Assembly: GCA_913774665.1 (NCBI GenBank)
Contig: CAJYHN010000007.1
Span: forward strand, 49,921-113,920
Source: an uncultured Microbacterium sp.
GTDB lineage: Bacteria > Actinomycetota > Actinomycetes > Actinomycetales > Microbacteriaceae
Length of the DNA stretch: 64,000 bases
Reading direction: 5' to 3'
Part shown: in pieces, positions 9,493-17,441 of the stretch
How positions within the stretch are numbered: the stretch's first letter is position 1
Layout of the letters: the number at the start of each line of letters is the position of its first letter
Translations under genes and position numbers: made by a program
Notes under the pieces: model-generated
The model's database searches: none
Told to the model about the DNA's origin: nothing
What the model saw: only the letters and a program-made list of their open reading frames with translations

Positions 9493-10863
9493 TCAGCCCC
9501 CGTGCCGCACGTGCGCGTACGCGTCCAGCGCGCGCTTGCGCGTCTCACCGAGGTCGACCATCGGCTCGGGCGGGTTCTCACCCAGGTACTCCGGAGCCCA
9601 CTCGCGCACATACTCGTCGTGCGGGTCGAACTTCTTGCGTTGCGTGTCGGGGTTGAATACGCGGAAGTACGGGGCGGCATCCGCGCCGCTTCCCGCGACC
9701 CACTGCCAGTTGAAGGGGTTGCTCGCGGCATCCGCGTCGACGAGGCAGTCCCAGAACCACTGCTCGCCGTGGCGCCAGTCGATCAGCAGGTTCTTGATGA
9801 GGAACGATGCCGTCACCATGCGCACGCGGTTGTGCATGACGCCGGTCTTCCACAGCTGCCGCATCCCGGCATCCACCACGGCGACGCCCGTGTCGCCGCG
9901 CTGCCACTTCTCGAGGTGGGCGCGGTTGAGACGGGGCCAGGGGAAGGCGTCGAAGTTCTTCCGCCAGTTCGCGGTGGCGATGTCGGGGGAGTGGTAGGTC
10001 ACGTGCCATGCGAACTCGCGCCAGACGATCTCGGACAGGAAGCCGCTGGCGCTCTGCGCGTGCTGTCCCGAGCCCTTGTGCTCGAGGGTGTCGTGCCACA
10101 CCTGGTAGGGGCTGAGCTCGCCCCAGCGCAGGCGGGGGGACAGGTTCGAGGTGGCACCGCCGGCGAACTCATCGCGGTATTTCGAGTAGTCGCCGAGATC
10201 TTCGTCGAGGAACTCCCGCAGTCGCGCCTTGGCCGCCGGTTCGCCCGGTTCCCACATCTCGCGCAGGCCCCCGGCCCAGTCGGGTTTTGTGGGGAGCAAC
10301 TCCCACGACGCGAGGTCGTCGGAGTCGATGGATGCCGAGACCCCGGGCACCTTCCGCGCCTCGGGCATCGGCGGGCGCGGCGCCGGAAGCTTCTGCACCG
10401 CCCGCGAGAACGGGCTGTACACGCCGTACGGTTTGTCGCCCTGTGTGCGGACGGTCCACGGTTCGTAGAGGAGGTTCGCCGCGAACGAGGCGACGGTCAC
10501 CCCGTCGTCGCGCAGCTTCTCTTTGATGCCGGCGTCGATCTCACGCTCCGCACCGCCGTAGCGCCGGTTCCAGAACACCGCTCCGGCGTCGATCTCCTTC
10601 ACCAGTGCGGGGACGACCTGGGCCGCCGTGCCGCGGCGCAGTACCAGCGACCCTCCGCGCTCGCTGAGGCGCTCGCCGAGCGAGGTCAGGGACCCGTGCA
10701 GCCACCAGCGCGCCGCCCCGCCGATCTCGCGGACGCCGTCGGACTCCTCGTCCAAGAGGTACAGCGCGACGACCGGCTCGTCACGGTCGAGGGCCGCACG
10801 AAGTGCAGGGTTGTCGGTCAGGCGGAGGTCGTCACGGAACCACACGATCGAGGGCGAAGCCAT
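9493..10863 (-). CDS. phr: Deoxyribodipyrimidine photolyase
   Basis: A 456-residue class I DNA photolyase that uses blue light and FADH- to split cyclobutane pyrimidine dimers. The N-terminal antenna-binding domain starts SIVWFRDDLRLTDNPAL. The C-terminal FAD domain carries the conserved LSPRLRWGELSP, WREFAWH, DAGMRQLWKTGVMHNRVRMV and WRHGEQWFWDCLVDADAASN (about 265-400). The length is standard and both domains are complete. ATG at 10863 directly precedes MASPSIVWFRDD. It is flanked upstream by a large inverted repeat and is divergent from nothing close by. Confidence 0.95.
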   Translation of the reverse strand: MASPSIVWFRDDLRLTDNPALRAALDRDEPVVALYLLDEESDGVREIGGAARWWLHGSLTSLGERLSERGGSLVLRRGTAAQVVPALVKEIDAGAVFWNRRYGGAEREIDAGIKEKLRDDGVTVASFAANLLYEPWTVRTQGDKPYGVYSPFSRAVQKLPAPRPPMPEARKVPGVSASIDSDDLASWELLPTKPDWAGGLREMWEPGEPAAKARLREFLDEDLGDYSKYRDEFAGGATSNLSPRLRWGELSPYQVWHDTLEHKGSGQHAQSASGFLSEIVWREFAWHVTYHSPDIATANWRKNFDAFPWPRLNRAHLEKWQRGDTGVAVVDAGMRQLWKTGVMHNRVRMVTASFLIKNLLIDWRHGEQWFWDCLVDADAASNPFNWQWVAGSGADAAPYFRVFNPDTQRKKFDPHDEYVREWAPEYLGENPPEPMVDLGETRKRALDAYAHVRHGG

Positions 10864-10952
10864 CCTCCGACGCTATCCACCGCCGCATCCGCCCGTCCGG
10901 CCTTGACACCCTCTCTCTCTCCCCCCTCCGCCGCTCACCGCGCCGCGGGCGC

Positions 10953-11031
10953 CGAGATCACACGAACGGCGCGAGATCACCCGCTGCGGCCCCGCCGCTT
11001 CGTGTGCTCTCGCGCCGTTCGTGTGATCTCG
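10953..11031. repeat. 28-bp-arm inverted repeat
   Basis: Arms 10953-10980 and 11004-11031 are complementary with one mismatch over 28 bp, separated by 23 bases. Each arm carries an internal direct repeat (CGAGATCAC at 10953-10961 and 10972-10980, with ACGAACGGCG between). It sits in the gap between the lipid kinase stop and the photolyase start. It is too long and regular to be a plain terminator; it is probably a dispersed intergenic repeat. Confidence 0.8.
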
Positions 11032-11094
11032 CCGCGCACAGCGGCCCGCGACCAGCGCCTCGGCGGCGACGGAGGATGCCGCGAGGGTCGCGTG

Positions 11095-12384
11095 TCAGAG
11101 AGAGGAGGTGTCGTGGCCCTTCGGCAGCGCGACCACGAGCCCGCCGGCGATGATGCGCGTGTAGATGCGGGTCGCTTCGCCGAACTCGTCGCCGTCGAGC
11201 TCGATCGGCTGCGCGGGGGCCGTGGCCAGCTCGATCCCCGTGCCGCGGAGGTACCGGACCGACGTGTCCTTGCGGCGCTCGAGCACCCGCCGTCCGGCGC
11301 GGAACTTGCGCAGGACGGAGTTGTCCCACACGATCTTGCGCCAGACCCCCAGCCAGCCGAGCACGCCGCTCGGCTGCAGCACAGCGACATCGAGGCTGCC
11401 ATCGGCGATGGAGGCGTCGGGGATGAGCGCCACGCCGCCCTGCAGGGCACCGCAGTTCGCGAACAGCACGCTGTGCACCTTCGCCGAGTGCAGGCGGTGC
11501 CCGTCGAGCTGGTACATGACGCGGAAGGGCTTCGCCGAGACGAGCGACCGCGCCGCCCCGTCGACGTACGCGACCCACCCGACCTGCTTCTTCAGATCGT
11601 CGCGCGTGTTCTGGATCATCGCCGCGTCCAGACCGATGCCGGCCATGACCGAGAAGCCGTGCTCCTCGACCTCGCCGCTCGCGCGGCGGATGCGTGCGAT
11701 TCCGGTGTCGATCGAGAGGCTGTCGCCCTCGAAGGTCGCGCGGATCATCGTGTCGCTGTCGGAGAGGGGGAGGTTCAGATTGCGCGCGAGCAAGTTGCCC
11801 GTGCCGCTCGGAATGATCGTCAGCGGGATCCCCGTCGAGGTGAGAGCCTCGGCCACCGCCCGCACCGTGCCGTCGCCGCCCGCCACGAGCACGGCATCCA
11901 CTTTCTCGTCGAGCGCGGCGCGGGTCGCGTCGTCGCCCAGGTCGTCGACCGTCGTCTCGTAGAACAGGGGCTCGGCCCAGCCCGCCGCGGCCGAGAGCTC
12001 GGCGACGCGGGCACGCAGGGTCTCCGGGTCCACTTTGACGGGGTTGTAGACGAGAGCCGCCCTCTTGTCCTGCGTCGTCTCGGCGTCGATGGGCGCCTCT
12101 TCGCCCCCGGCGTCGACGCGCTGCGTCTTGCCGGGCATCTCCGACGACGAGTCCGGTTCGATGTCTTCGGGCTGATGAATGGTGTCATCAGGCTCGGCCG
12201 CGTCCTTCGGGTTCGGTACGTCCTTGCGCGGGTGGTCCGCGACGTCGTCGCCGAGGCGCGCAGCTTCGAAGTGCTCGTGGGAGCCGTCCGCGGCGGCGGC
12301 GTCGGCCTTCACCTCGGCGGGGGCTTCGGCGGGGACGTTCTCGGGGGATTCCGCGTCGTCACGCGGCTCGTCAGGGGCGGCCAT
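11095..12384 (-). CDS. Diacylglycerol/lipid kinase family protein with acidic N-terminal extension
   Basis: A 429-residue member of the DagK/YegS lipid kinase family, expected to phosphorylate diacylglycerol or a related lipid at the membrane. The catalytic domain begins near residue 108 (RAALVYNPVK), has the nucleotide motif GGDGT at 169-173, then PSGTGNLLARNL, and ends with IELDGDEFGEATRI. Residues 1-107 are an unusual low-complexity, Asp/Glu/Ala-rich extension. The start is ATG 12384, or ATG 12396 for four more residues. A small motif remnant of Q-rich DAGK regulatory domains is absent. It is divergent from serS. Confidence 0.88.
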   Translation of the reverse strand: MAAPDEPRDDAESPENVPAEAPAEVKADAAAADGSHEHFEAARLGDDVADHPRKDVPNPKDAAEPDDTIHQPEDIEPDSSSEMPGKTQRVDAGGEEAPIDAETTQDKRAALVYNPVKVDPETLRARVAELSAAAGWAEPLFYETTVDDLGDDATRAALDEKVDAVLVAGGDGTVRAVAEALTSTGIPLTIIPSGTGNLLARNLNLPLSDSDTMIRATFEGDSLSIDTGIARIRRASGEVEEHGFSVMAGIGLDAAMIQNTRDDLKKQVGWVAYVDGAARSLVSAKPFRVMYQLDGHRLHSAKVHSVLFANCGALQGGVALIPDASIADGSLDVAVLQPSGVLGWLGVWRKIVWDNSVLRKFRAGRRVLERRKDTSVRYLRGTGIELATAPAQPIELDGDEFGEATRIYTRIIAGGLVVALPKGHDTSSL

Positions 12385-12550
12385 GGCATCCACCATAGGA
12401 CCGCGGGGAGCCCGCGAACCGGCCCGAGGGGTGGGCTTGACGGCAGGATGCCGCGGACGCATGCGCCGCGCGTGTCGCCCGCCGTTCCGCGGCCGGGGCG
12501 GGCCGGGCCCGGCGCCCGGAAGCAGTCGGGCGCGACCGTAGGATGGACGC

Positions 12551-13819
12551 GTGATCGACCTGACTCTGCTGCGTGAAGATCCCGAGCTTGTGAAGCGCTC
12601 CCAGATCGCCCGCGGGGAGTCGCCGGATTCGGTGGACGAGGCCCTCGCCGCCGACCGCGACCGCCGCGCCGCCATCACCGCCTTCGAGGAGCTCCGCGCC
12701 GCGCAGAACGCGCACGGCAAGCGCGTCGCTCAGGCCCCGAAGCACGAGAAGGCCGCGCTCGTGGCCGAGGCCAAGCAGCTCAGCGAGCGGGTGAAGGCCG
12801 CGCAGCACGCCGCGACCGAGGCCGAGGCCGCCGCGGAGGCGGCTCTCGCGAAGATCGAGAACATCGTCATCGACGGCGTCCCCTCGGGCGGCGAAGAGAA
12901 CTTCGTCACCCTGCGCACGCACGGCGAGGTCCCCACCTACGACTTCACCCCGCGCGACCACCTCGAGATCGGCGAGATGCTCGGCGCGATCGACATGGAA
13001 CGCGGCACGAAGGTCTCGGGCAGTCGCTTCTACTTCCTCACCGGCATCGGCGCGCGCCTCGAGCTCGCGCTCATGACCCTCGCCCTCGACCGCGCTCTGC
13101 AGGCGGGCTTCACCCCGATGATCCCACCGACGCTCGTGCGTCCCGAGGTCATGCGCGGCACCGGGTTCCTCGGCCAGCACGCCGATGAGGTGTACCACCT
13201 GCCCAAGGAGGACCTCTACCTCGTCGGCACGAGCGAGGTGCCCCTGGCCGGATACCACATGGACGAGATCCTCGATTTCGAGCGCGGCGCCAAGCGTTAC
13301 GCCGGCTGGTCCACGTGCTACCGCAGCGAGGCGGGCTCGTACGGCAAGGACACCCGCGGCATCATCCGCGTGCACCAGTTCAACAAGCTCGAGATGTTCG
13401 TCTACACCGACCCGGCCGACGCCGAGGCCGAGCACGACCGTCTCGTCGCGATGCAGGAGCAGATGCTGCAAGACCTGGGCCTCGCCTACCGCGTGATCGA
13501 CGTGGCCGCCGGCGACCTGGGATCCAGCGCCGCGCGCAAGTTCGACATCGAGGCCTGGGTGCCCACGCAGGACGCCTATCGCGAGCTGACGAGCACCTCG
13601 AACTGCACGACCTATCAGGCCCGTCGCCTCGAGACCCGGTTCCGCCCGACCGACGGCGGCAAGACCCAGCCGGTCGCGACCCTCAACGGCACGCTCGCCA
13701 CCACGCGGTGGATCGTGGCGCTGCTCGAGACGCACCAGCGCGCCGACGGCTCGGTGACGGTTCCCGAGGTGCTGCGCCCGTACCTCGGCGGGCTCGAGGT
13801 CATGGAGCCCATCGCGTGA
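12551..13819 (+). CDS. serS: Seryl-tRNA synthetase
   Basis: A 422-residue class II aminoacyl-tRNA synthetase charging tRNA-Ser. The N-terminal antiparallel coiled coil (about 30-105, Ala/Glu/Lys-rich) contacts the tRNA variable arm. Motif 2 is seen around [14 protein letters not shown] (about 258-271) and motif 3 around [17 protein letters not shown] (about 378-394). The length is normal. The start is GTG 12551, giving the conserved [12 protein letters not shown]. It overlaps the following HAD gene by four bases. Two tRNA-Ser genes lie 7-8 kb downstream. Confidence 0.97.
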   Translation: MIDLTLLREDPELVKRSQIARGESPDSVDEALAADRDRRAAITAFEELRAAQNAHGKRVAQAPKHEKAALVAEAKQLSERVKAAQHAATEAEAAAEAALAKIENIVIDGVPSGGEENFVTLRTHGEVPTYDFTPRDHLEIGEMLGAIDMERGTKVSGSRFYFLTGIGARLELALMTLALDRALQAGFTPMIPPTLVRPEVMRGTGFLGQHADEVYHLPKEDLYLVGTSEVPLAGYHMDEILDFERGAKRYAGWSTCYRSEAGSYGKDTRGIIRVHQFNKLEMFVYTDPADAEAEHDRLVAMQEQMLQDLGLAYRVIDVAAGDLGSSAARKFDIEAWVPTQDAYRELTSTSNCTTYQARRLETRFRPTDGGKTQPVATLNGTLATTRWIVALLETHQRADGSVTVPEVLRPYLGGLEVMEPIA

Positions 13820-14715
13820 GCGACGAGGCCGCCCTTCCCCCCACCGGTGACGTCGAGAGCGCGCCGAAGCAGGAGGCGGCCGACCTGGTCGCCGATCTCG
13901 CCGACGCTCCTCACCTCGGGCGCCTGCTCATCGCCCTGGACATCGACGGAACGGTGCTGCTCGAGGACGACACCTTGAGCCCCGGGGTCGTGGAGGCGAT
14001 CGCGGACGCGCACCGCGCGGGCCACGAGGTCATGCTCGCCACCGGTCGCAGCTGGGACAGCACCCACACGGTCATGGACCGCCTCGGCATCCGACCCGAG
14101 TACGCCGTCTGCTCGAACGGTGCCATCGTGATGCGTCGGGTGGGGGGACCGGATGCCACGGAGTACGAGCGCGCGCACGTCGAGACCTTCGACCCCACCG
14201 AGGTGCTGACGCTGTTGGGCGAGCACCTGTCGGGTGCCCACTTCCTGGTGGAGCTGCCCGACGGTACGCGCAGGTTCACCGACTATCTCGACGACTGGAA
14301 TCTCGAGAAGGCGCACAAGGTGACCTTCGCCGAACTCTCCGCCGAACCGGTCTGCCGGGTGGTCGTCGTCGCTCCCGAGCAGACCGATCAGGACTTCCTC
14401 GAGTTGGTCGAACGCATCGGTCTGAACCAGGTGTCGTATGCCATCGGGTGGACGGCGTGGCTCGACATCGCCCCGCAGGGCGTCGACAAGTCGACCGCGC
14501 TCGAACTCGTGCGCGGATGGCTGGGCATCGCCCCCGGGCGGGTCCTGGTCATGGGCGATGGGCGCAACGACATCGAGATGATGCAGTGGGCCGTTCGCAA
14601 CGGCGGTCGGGCGATCGCGATGCACCAGGGCCCGCCCGAGGTGCACGCCGCCGCGGGAGAGGTCGGCCTTTCGGTGACCGAGGGCGGCGTGGCCGCGATT
14701 CTCCGCGCGCTCTGA
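13816..14715 (+). CDS. HAD-IIB (Cof-type) phosphatase
   Basis: A 299-residue haloacid-dehalogenase phosphatase of the Cof/sugar-phosphatase type. Motif I is LDIDGTVL (nucleophile and acid/base aspartates, about residue 43), motif II lies in LATGRS and motif IV is [11 protein letters not shown] (about 240-250). The C2 cap sits between. It starts with GTG inside the serS stop (GTGA overlap), so it is translated with serS. The first 35 residues are variable and acidic. The substrate cannot be told from sequence; phosphosugars or flavin/PLP phosphates are typical for the family. Confidence 0.88.
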   Translation: MSDEAALPPTGDVESAPKQEAADLVADLADAPHLGRLLIALDIDGTVLLEDDTLSPGVVEAIADAHRAGHEVMLATGRSWDSTHTVMDRLGIRPEYAVCSNGAIVMRRVGGPDATEYERAHVETFDPTEVLTLLGEHLSGAHFLVELPDGTRRFTDYLDDWNLEKAHKVTFAELSAEPVCRVVVVAPEQTDQDFLELVERIGLNQVSYAIGWTAWLDIAPQGVDKSTALELVRGWLGIAPGRVLVMGDGRNDIEMMQWAVRNGGRAIAMHQGPPEVHAAAGEVGLSVTEGGVAAILRAL

Positions 14716-14744
14716 CCGGTTGCGAGATCGGCCGTCCGCGGGCG

Positions 14745-15035
14745 TCAGACCCGTGCGGACCCGCCCGCCACGTGCGCGGCGCGGTCGGCGAGGTACGCCG
14801 TGCGATCCACGACGGTCATCGGCCGACGGGCGGCGCGGTTGTCGGCCGAGCGTGCAGCTTCCCACGCGAGGAGTCCGACCGGCGGCAACAGGAGCAGTGC
14901 GGCGACCCAGGTCGCCTTGAGGCCGGGGGACGCCTCTGGGTCGCGGACGGCGACGATCGCGGCGAAGACGGATGCCGCGTAGACGAGCGCGAAGACGGCG
15001 AGAACGATCTGCGCTGACAGCGTGGTGACGAGCAT
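14745..15035 (-). CDS. Small membrane protein (PLDc_N-like)
   Basis: A 96-residue protein with a hydrophobic helix at about 5-30 and a second at about 40-60, then a charged cytoplasmic tail. The spacing of VRDPEASPGLKATWVAALLLLPPVGLLAW resembles the phospholipase-D N-terminal membrane hairpin (PLDc_N) found as a stand-alone domain in actinobacteria. AGGAGG five bases before ATG 15035 fixes the start. It stands alone between two convergent or codirectional genes. Function unknown. Confidence 0.75.
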   Translation of the reverse strand: MLVTTLSAQIVLAVFALVYAASVFAAIVAVRDPEASPGLKATWVAALLLLPPVGLLAWEAARSADNRAARRPMTVVDRTAYLADRAAHVAGGSARV

Positions 15036-15162
15036 GATGACCTCCTCAACTCGGACGGCCCGACGGGTCGTCGTGATGTTCTCGGTCTACGCCTGGGGCG
15101 CTCGCGCGGCAATCCCTCCGCGCGGGGGCGCAGAAAGTCCATAGCTGGGGCGTAGACGAGGC

Positions 15163-16422
15163 TCAGACGCCCTCGTGGAACCAGGCCTGCCGCACGGCCG
15201 CACGCAGGGTGCGGGTGTCGGAGCGGTCGAGCTCCCGGCGGCTGCGGTCGAACGCGGCGCGCGCGGCCTCGCGGAAGAGAGGGGCGCGGTCGGGGGCGGA
15301 TGCAGCGAGCGACGCGAGGCACTTCTGCAGGCGAACCTGTACCTCGATCACGGCGGCGCCGTCGCGCGCCAACGGTCGGAAGGCGTCGTCGACGAGATCG
15401 GCGAGGCGTGCTGCCGGGACGAACACCCGCTCGAAATCCACCGTGGAATCGAGGGGGACGGCGAAGGCCCGCGAGAAGACGCGGTGGAGGGCCGCGATCA
15501 CCTCGATCGCCGTACCGGGGTCGTTCGTCGCGGACGAAAGAGCCCGACTGCCGATCTCGGTGAGGGCGATCACTCCGAATCGCGGGTCCTGCTCGTAGGT
15601 GCGGTGGTTCTCGATCCGGAACGCCCGCCGCACCCCCGCGGCGACGTCGGCGTCGACGGGGCCGTGGACGAGGGCGAGGGGGACTCGAGCATCGGCGACT
15701 CTGCCGGGGACGGCGCGGACGTGCACATCGATCTGGTGCTGGCGTGCCAGCCGGTCGAGCCCCGCGACGTCGACATGGGTGACGTACCCGACTCCGTCCG
15801 CGTGGACAGGCGCCGCCCCCGCTGGTGGCGTCGTGGCGGGTCGCGCGCCCAGCGTCGGCCGCGCTGCGTGCCACTCCAGTGAGGTCGTGGCCGCCTTCTC
15901 GACCCGATCGATGACGTCTGCCATCCGTCCGAAGGTCGACAGGTGCGCGATCCATCGCAGGAGCGTGACGACGACGATGGCGATGATGACGAGGGTCGCC
16001 ACGAAGAGGATCGTGCGTCCCTGACTCTCGTAATACCCGGTGGAGAGGGCGACGATGCCGACGAGCGAGAACGCGAAGGCACCGACGAACGTCGATACGG
16101 CATTCTGCGAGGTCGGGTCGGCGATCAGGAGCTGCGTCGATCGCGGGGTGGCGGTCGTGGTCGCCGACGAGAAGGCCGTGACCATCGCCGTGACCGAGAA
16201 AGTGCTCACGGTGAGCATCGCCGTGGCGATGATCTGCAGCAGCTCGTCGACGGAGCCGGCCGCGAGATCGAAGCTGAGCGAGAACGGCAGCAGAGGCCCG
16301 ACGAACCGTGCGGCGAGCGCCACCACGATCGAGATCGCGGTGAAGAGCGCCGCGCGCACCCACACCTGCCGTCCGAGACGGAGGAAGAAGGATGCCAGCG
16401 GACTTCGGGTCATCGTCGCCAT
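15163..16422 (-). CDS. DUF2254 membrane protein
   Basis: A 419-residue integral membrane protein with four predicted helices in the first half (about 20-43, 60-85, 110-130, 137-160) and a soluble C-terminal half. The segment TVSTFSVTAMVTAFSSATTTATPRSTQLLIADPTSQ (about 72-107, interrupted here only for description by its helix) is the signature of DUF2254. The role of this family is unknown. ATG at 16422 gives MATMTRSPLAS; an ATG three codons in is also possible. There is a 127-base gap to the small membrane gene downstream, so joint transcription is possible but unproven. Confidence 0.85.
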   Translation of the reverse strand: MATMTRSPLASFFLRLGRQVWVRAALFTAISIVVALAARFVGPLLPFSLSFDLAAGSVDELLQIIATAMLTVSTFSVTAMVTAFSSATTTATPRSTQLLIADPTSQNAVSTFVGAFAFSLVGIVALSTGYYESQGRTILFVATLVIIAIVVVTLLRWIAHLSTFGRMADVIDRVEKAATTSLEWHAARPTLGARPATTPPAGAAPVHADGVGYVTHVDVAGLDRLARQHQIDVHVRAVPGRVADARVPLALVHGPVDADVAAGVRRAFRIENHRTYEQDPRFGVIALTEIGSRALSSATNDPGTAIEVIAALHRVFSRAFAVPLDSTVDFERVFVPAARLADLVDDAFRPLARDGAAVIEVQVRLQKCLASLAASAPDRAPLFREAARAAFDRSRRELDRSDTRTLRAAVRQAWFHEGV

Positions 16423-16650
16423 GAAGGCGACGTTATCCGGCGCGTCTCCGCGAACCCGGGGGCTGGACGAGCATCGGATCCGCCTGAAAACGCCATCTCA
16501 TTCACCTACGGATATGCAATGGAAATCTGGGGCAACTTGTCCGACATGCCGCCCTGACAGGGTCGGGTCACCCAACGATCGTCGGATGCCGAGAGGCCCA
16601 CGCGGATCCCGGTCGTGCTCGTTCCATCACCCGAGGAGCCTGACCCCCGC

Positions 16651-17400
16651 ATGTCTGCACACAGCCCCGCATCACGCCCGAGAGCGTCACGCCGTCTCGG
16701 CGCCGCCCTCGTGGCGGCCCTGGCCCTGTTCGGGCCCGTGCTCGCCGCCCCCGCTGCGCACGCCGCCCCTCCCGCCGCGACCCTGTCGCTGTCGATGACA
16801 CCCACGAGTGTCACCGCCGGTGACGCGCTCGTCGCCACCATCACCGGATCCGGCGTGAGCGACCTCTTCTCCTACGACCTCGAGATCACGTTCGACCCGA
16901 CCCTGCTCGCCCCCGCGACCGATGCCCCGACCGGGCCCGCCGGTGGGTTCACCTCGACGGTCACGGGCCCCGGCTCCCTCACCGTCTCGCACACGCGCCT
17001 CGGCACTTCTCCGGGCCTGAGCGGCGCAAGCGGGGTCGTCCTGGCATCCATCCCCCTTCGGTCGCTCGCGGCCGGGTCGGCGCTCGTCACGCTGTCGTCG
17101 GCGCGCCTCGTGTCGTCGACCGGTGAGGTCGTGACGGCCGCAGCGGTGGCCTCCGGAACCGTCTCCATCGCGGCGGCGCCCGTCCCCGTGCCGCAGCCGT
17201 CCACGTCGTCGCCCTCGCCCTCGCCCGCGATGTCGGCGTCCCCGTCGACGGCTCCCGCGCCCGCGGCGAAGGGCCCCGGCGGCCTGGCCACGACCGGTGT
17301 CGACGCGACGCCGTGGTGGATCGCCGGTGCTCTCGGTGTCGCCCTCATCGCCGGAGGCGCCCTGTTCGTCCTCCGCCGCCGTCAGGCGGTGCAGGAATGA
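16651..17400 (+). CDS. Cohesin-domain protein with LAxTG wall anchor
   Basis: A 249-residue secreted surface protein. A signal peptide (RR then a hydrophobic stretch, AHA cleavage after residue 38) precedes one cohesin-like beta-sandwich at about 44-180: LSLSMTPTSVTAGDALVATI, then LFSYDLEITFDPTLLAP, then GVVLASIPLRSLAAGSALVTL, matching the cohesin strand order. A Pro/Ser/Ala linker (about 181-210) leads to LATTG (212-216), a membrane helix and RRR, i.e. a class E sortase signal. The gene 41 bases downstream encodes a dockerin-bearing amidase, so this protein probably displays that enzyme on the wall. GAGGAG sits 13 bases before ATG 16651. Cohesin assignment is by motif reading and the neighbour. 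Confidence 0.8.
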   Translation: MSAHSPASRPRASRRLGAALVAALALFGPVLAAPAAHAAPPAATLSLSMTPTSVTAGDALVATITGSGVSDLFSYDLEITFDPTLLAPATDAPTGPAGGFTSTVTGPGSLTVSHTRLGTSPGLSGASGVVLASIPLRSLAAGSALVTLSSARLVSSTGEVVTAAAVASGTVSIAAAPVPVPQPSTSSPSPSPAMSASPSTAPAPAAKGPGGLATTGVDATPWWIAGALGVALIAGGALFVLRRRQAVQE

Positions 17401-17441
17401 CCGCGTCCCGTTCGTCCGTGCTCTCCCGCGAAGGATCTGTC

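Noticed and set aside
12397-12550. T-box or other riboswitch upstream of serS
   Set aside because: No specifier hairpin or conserved T-box sequence was found; only a short GC-rich gap.
9502-12576. Open frame of about 1024 codons on the plus strand spanning photolyase and lipid kinase
   Set aside because: It crosses two genuine minus-strand genes and a repeat; no recognisable domain.
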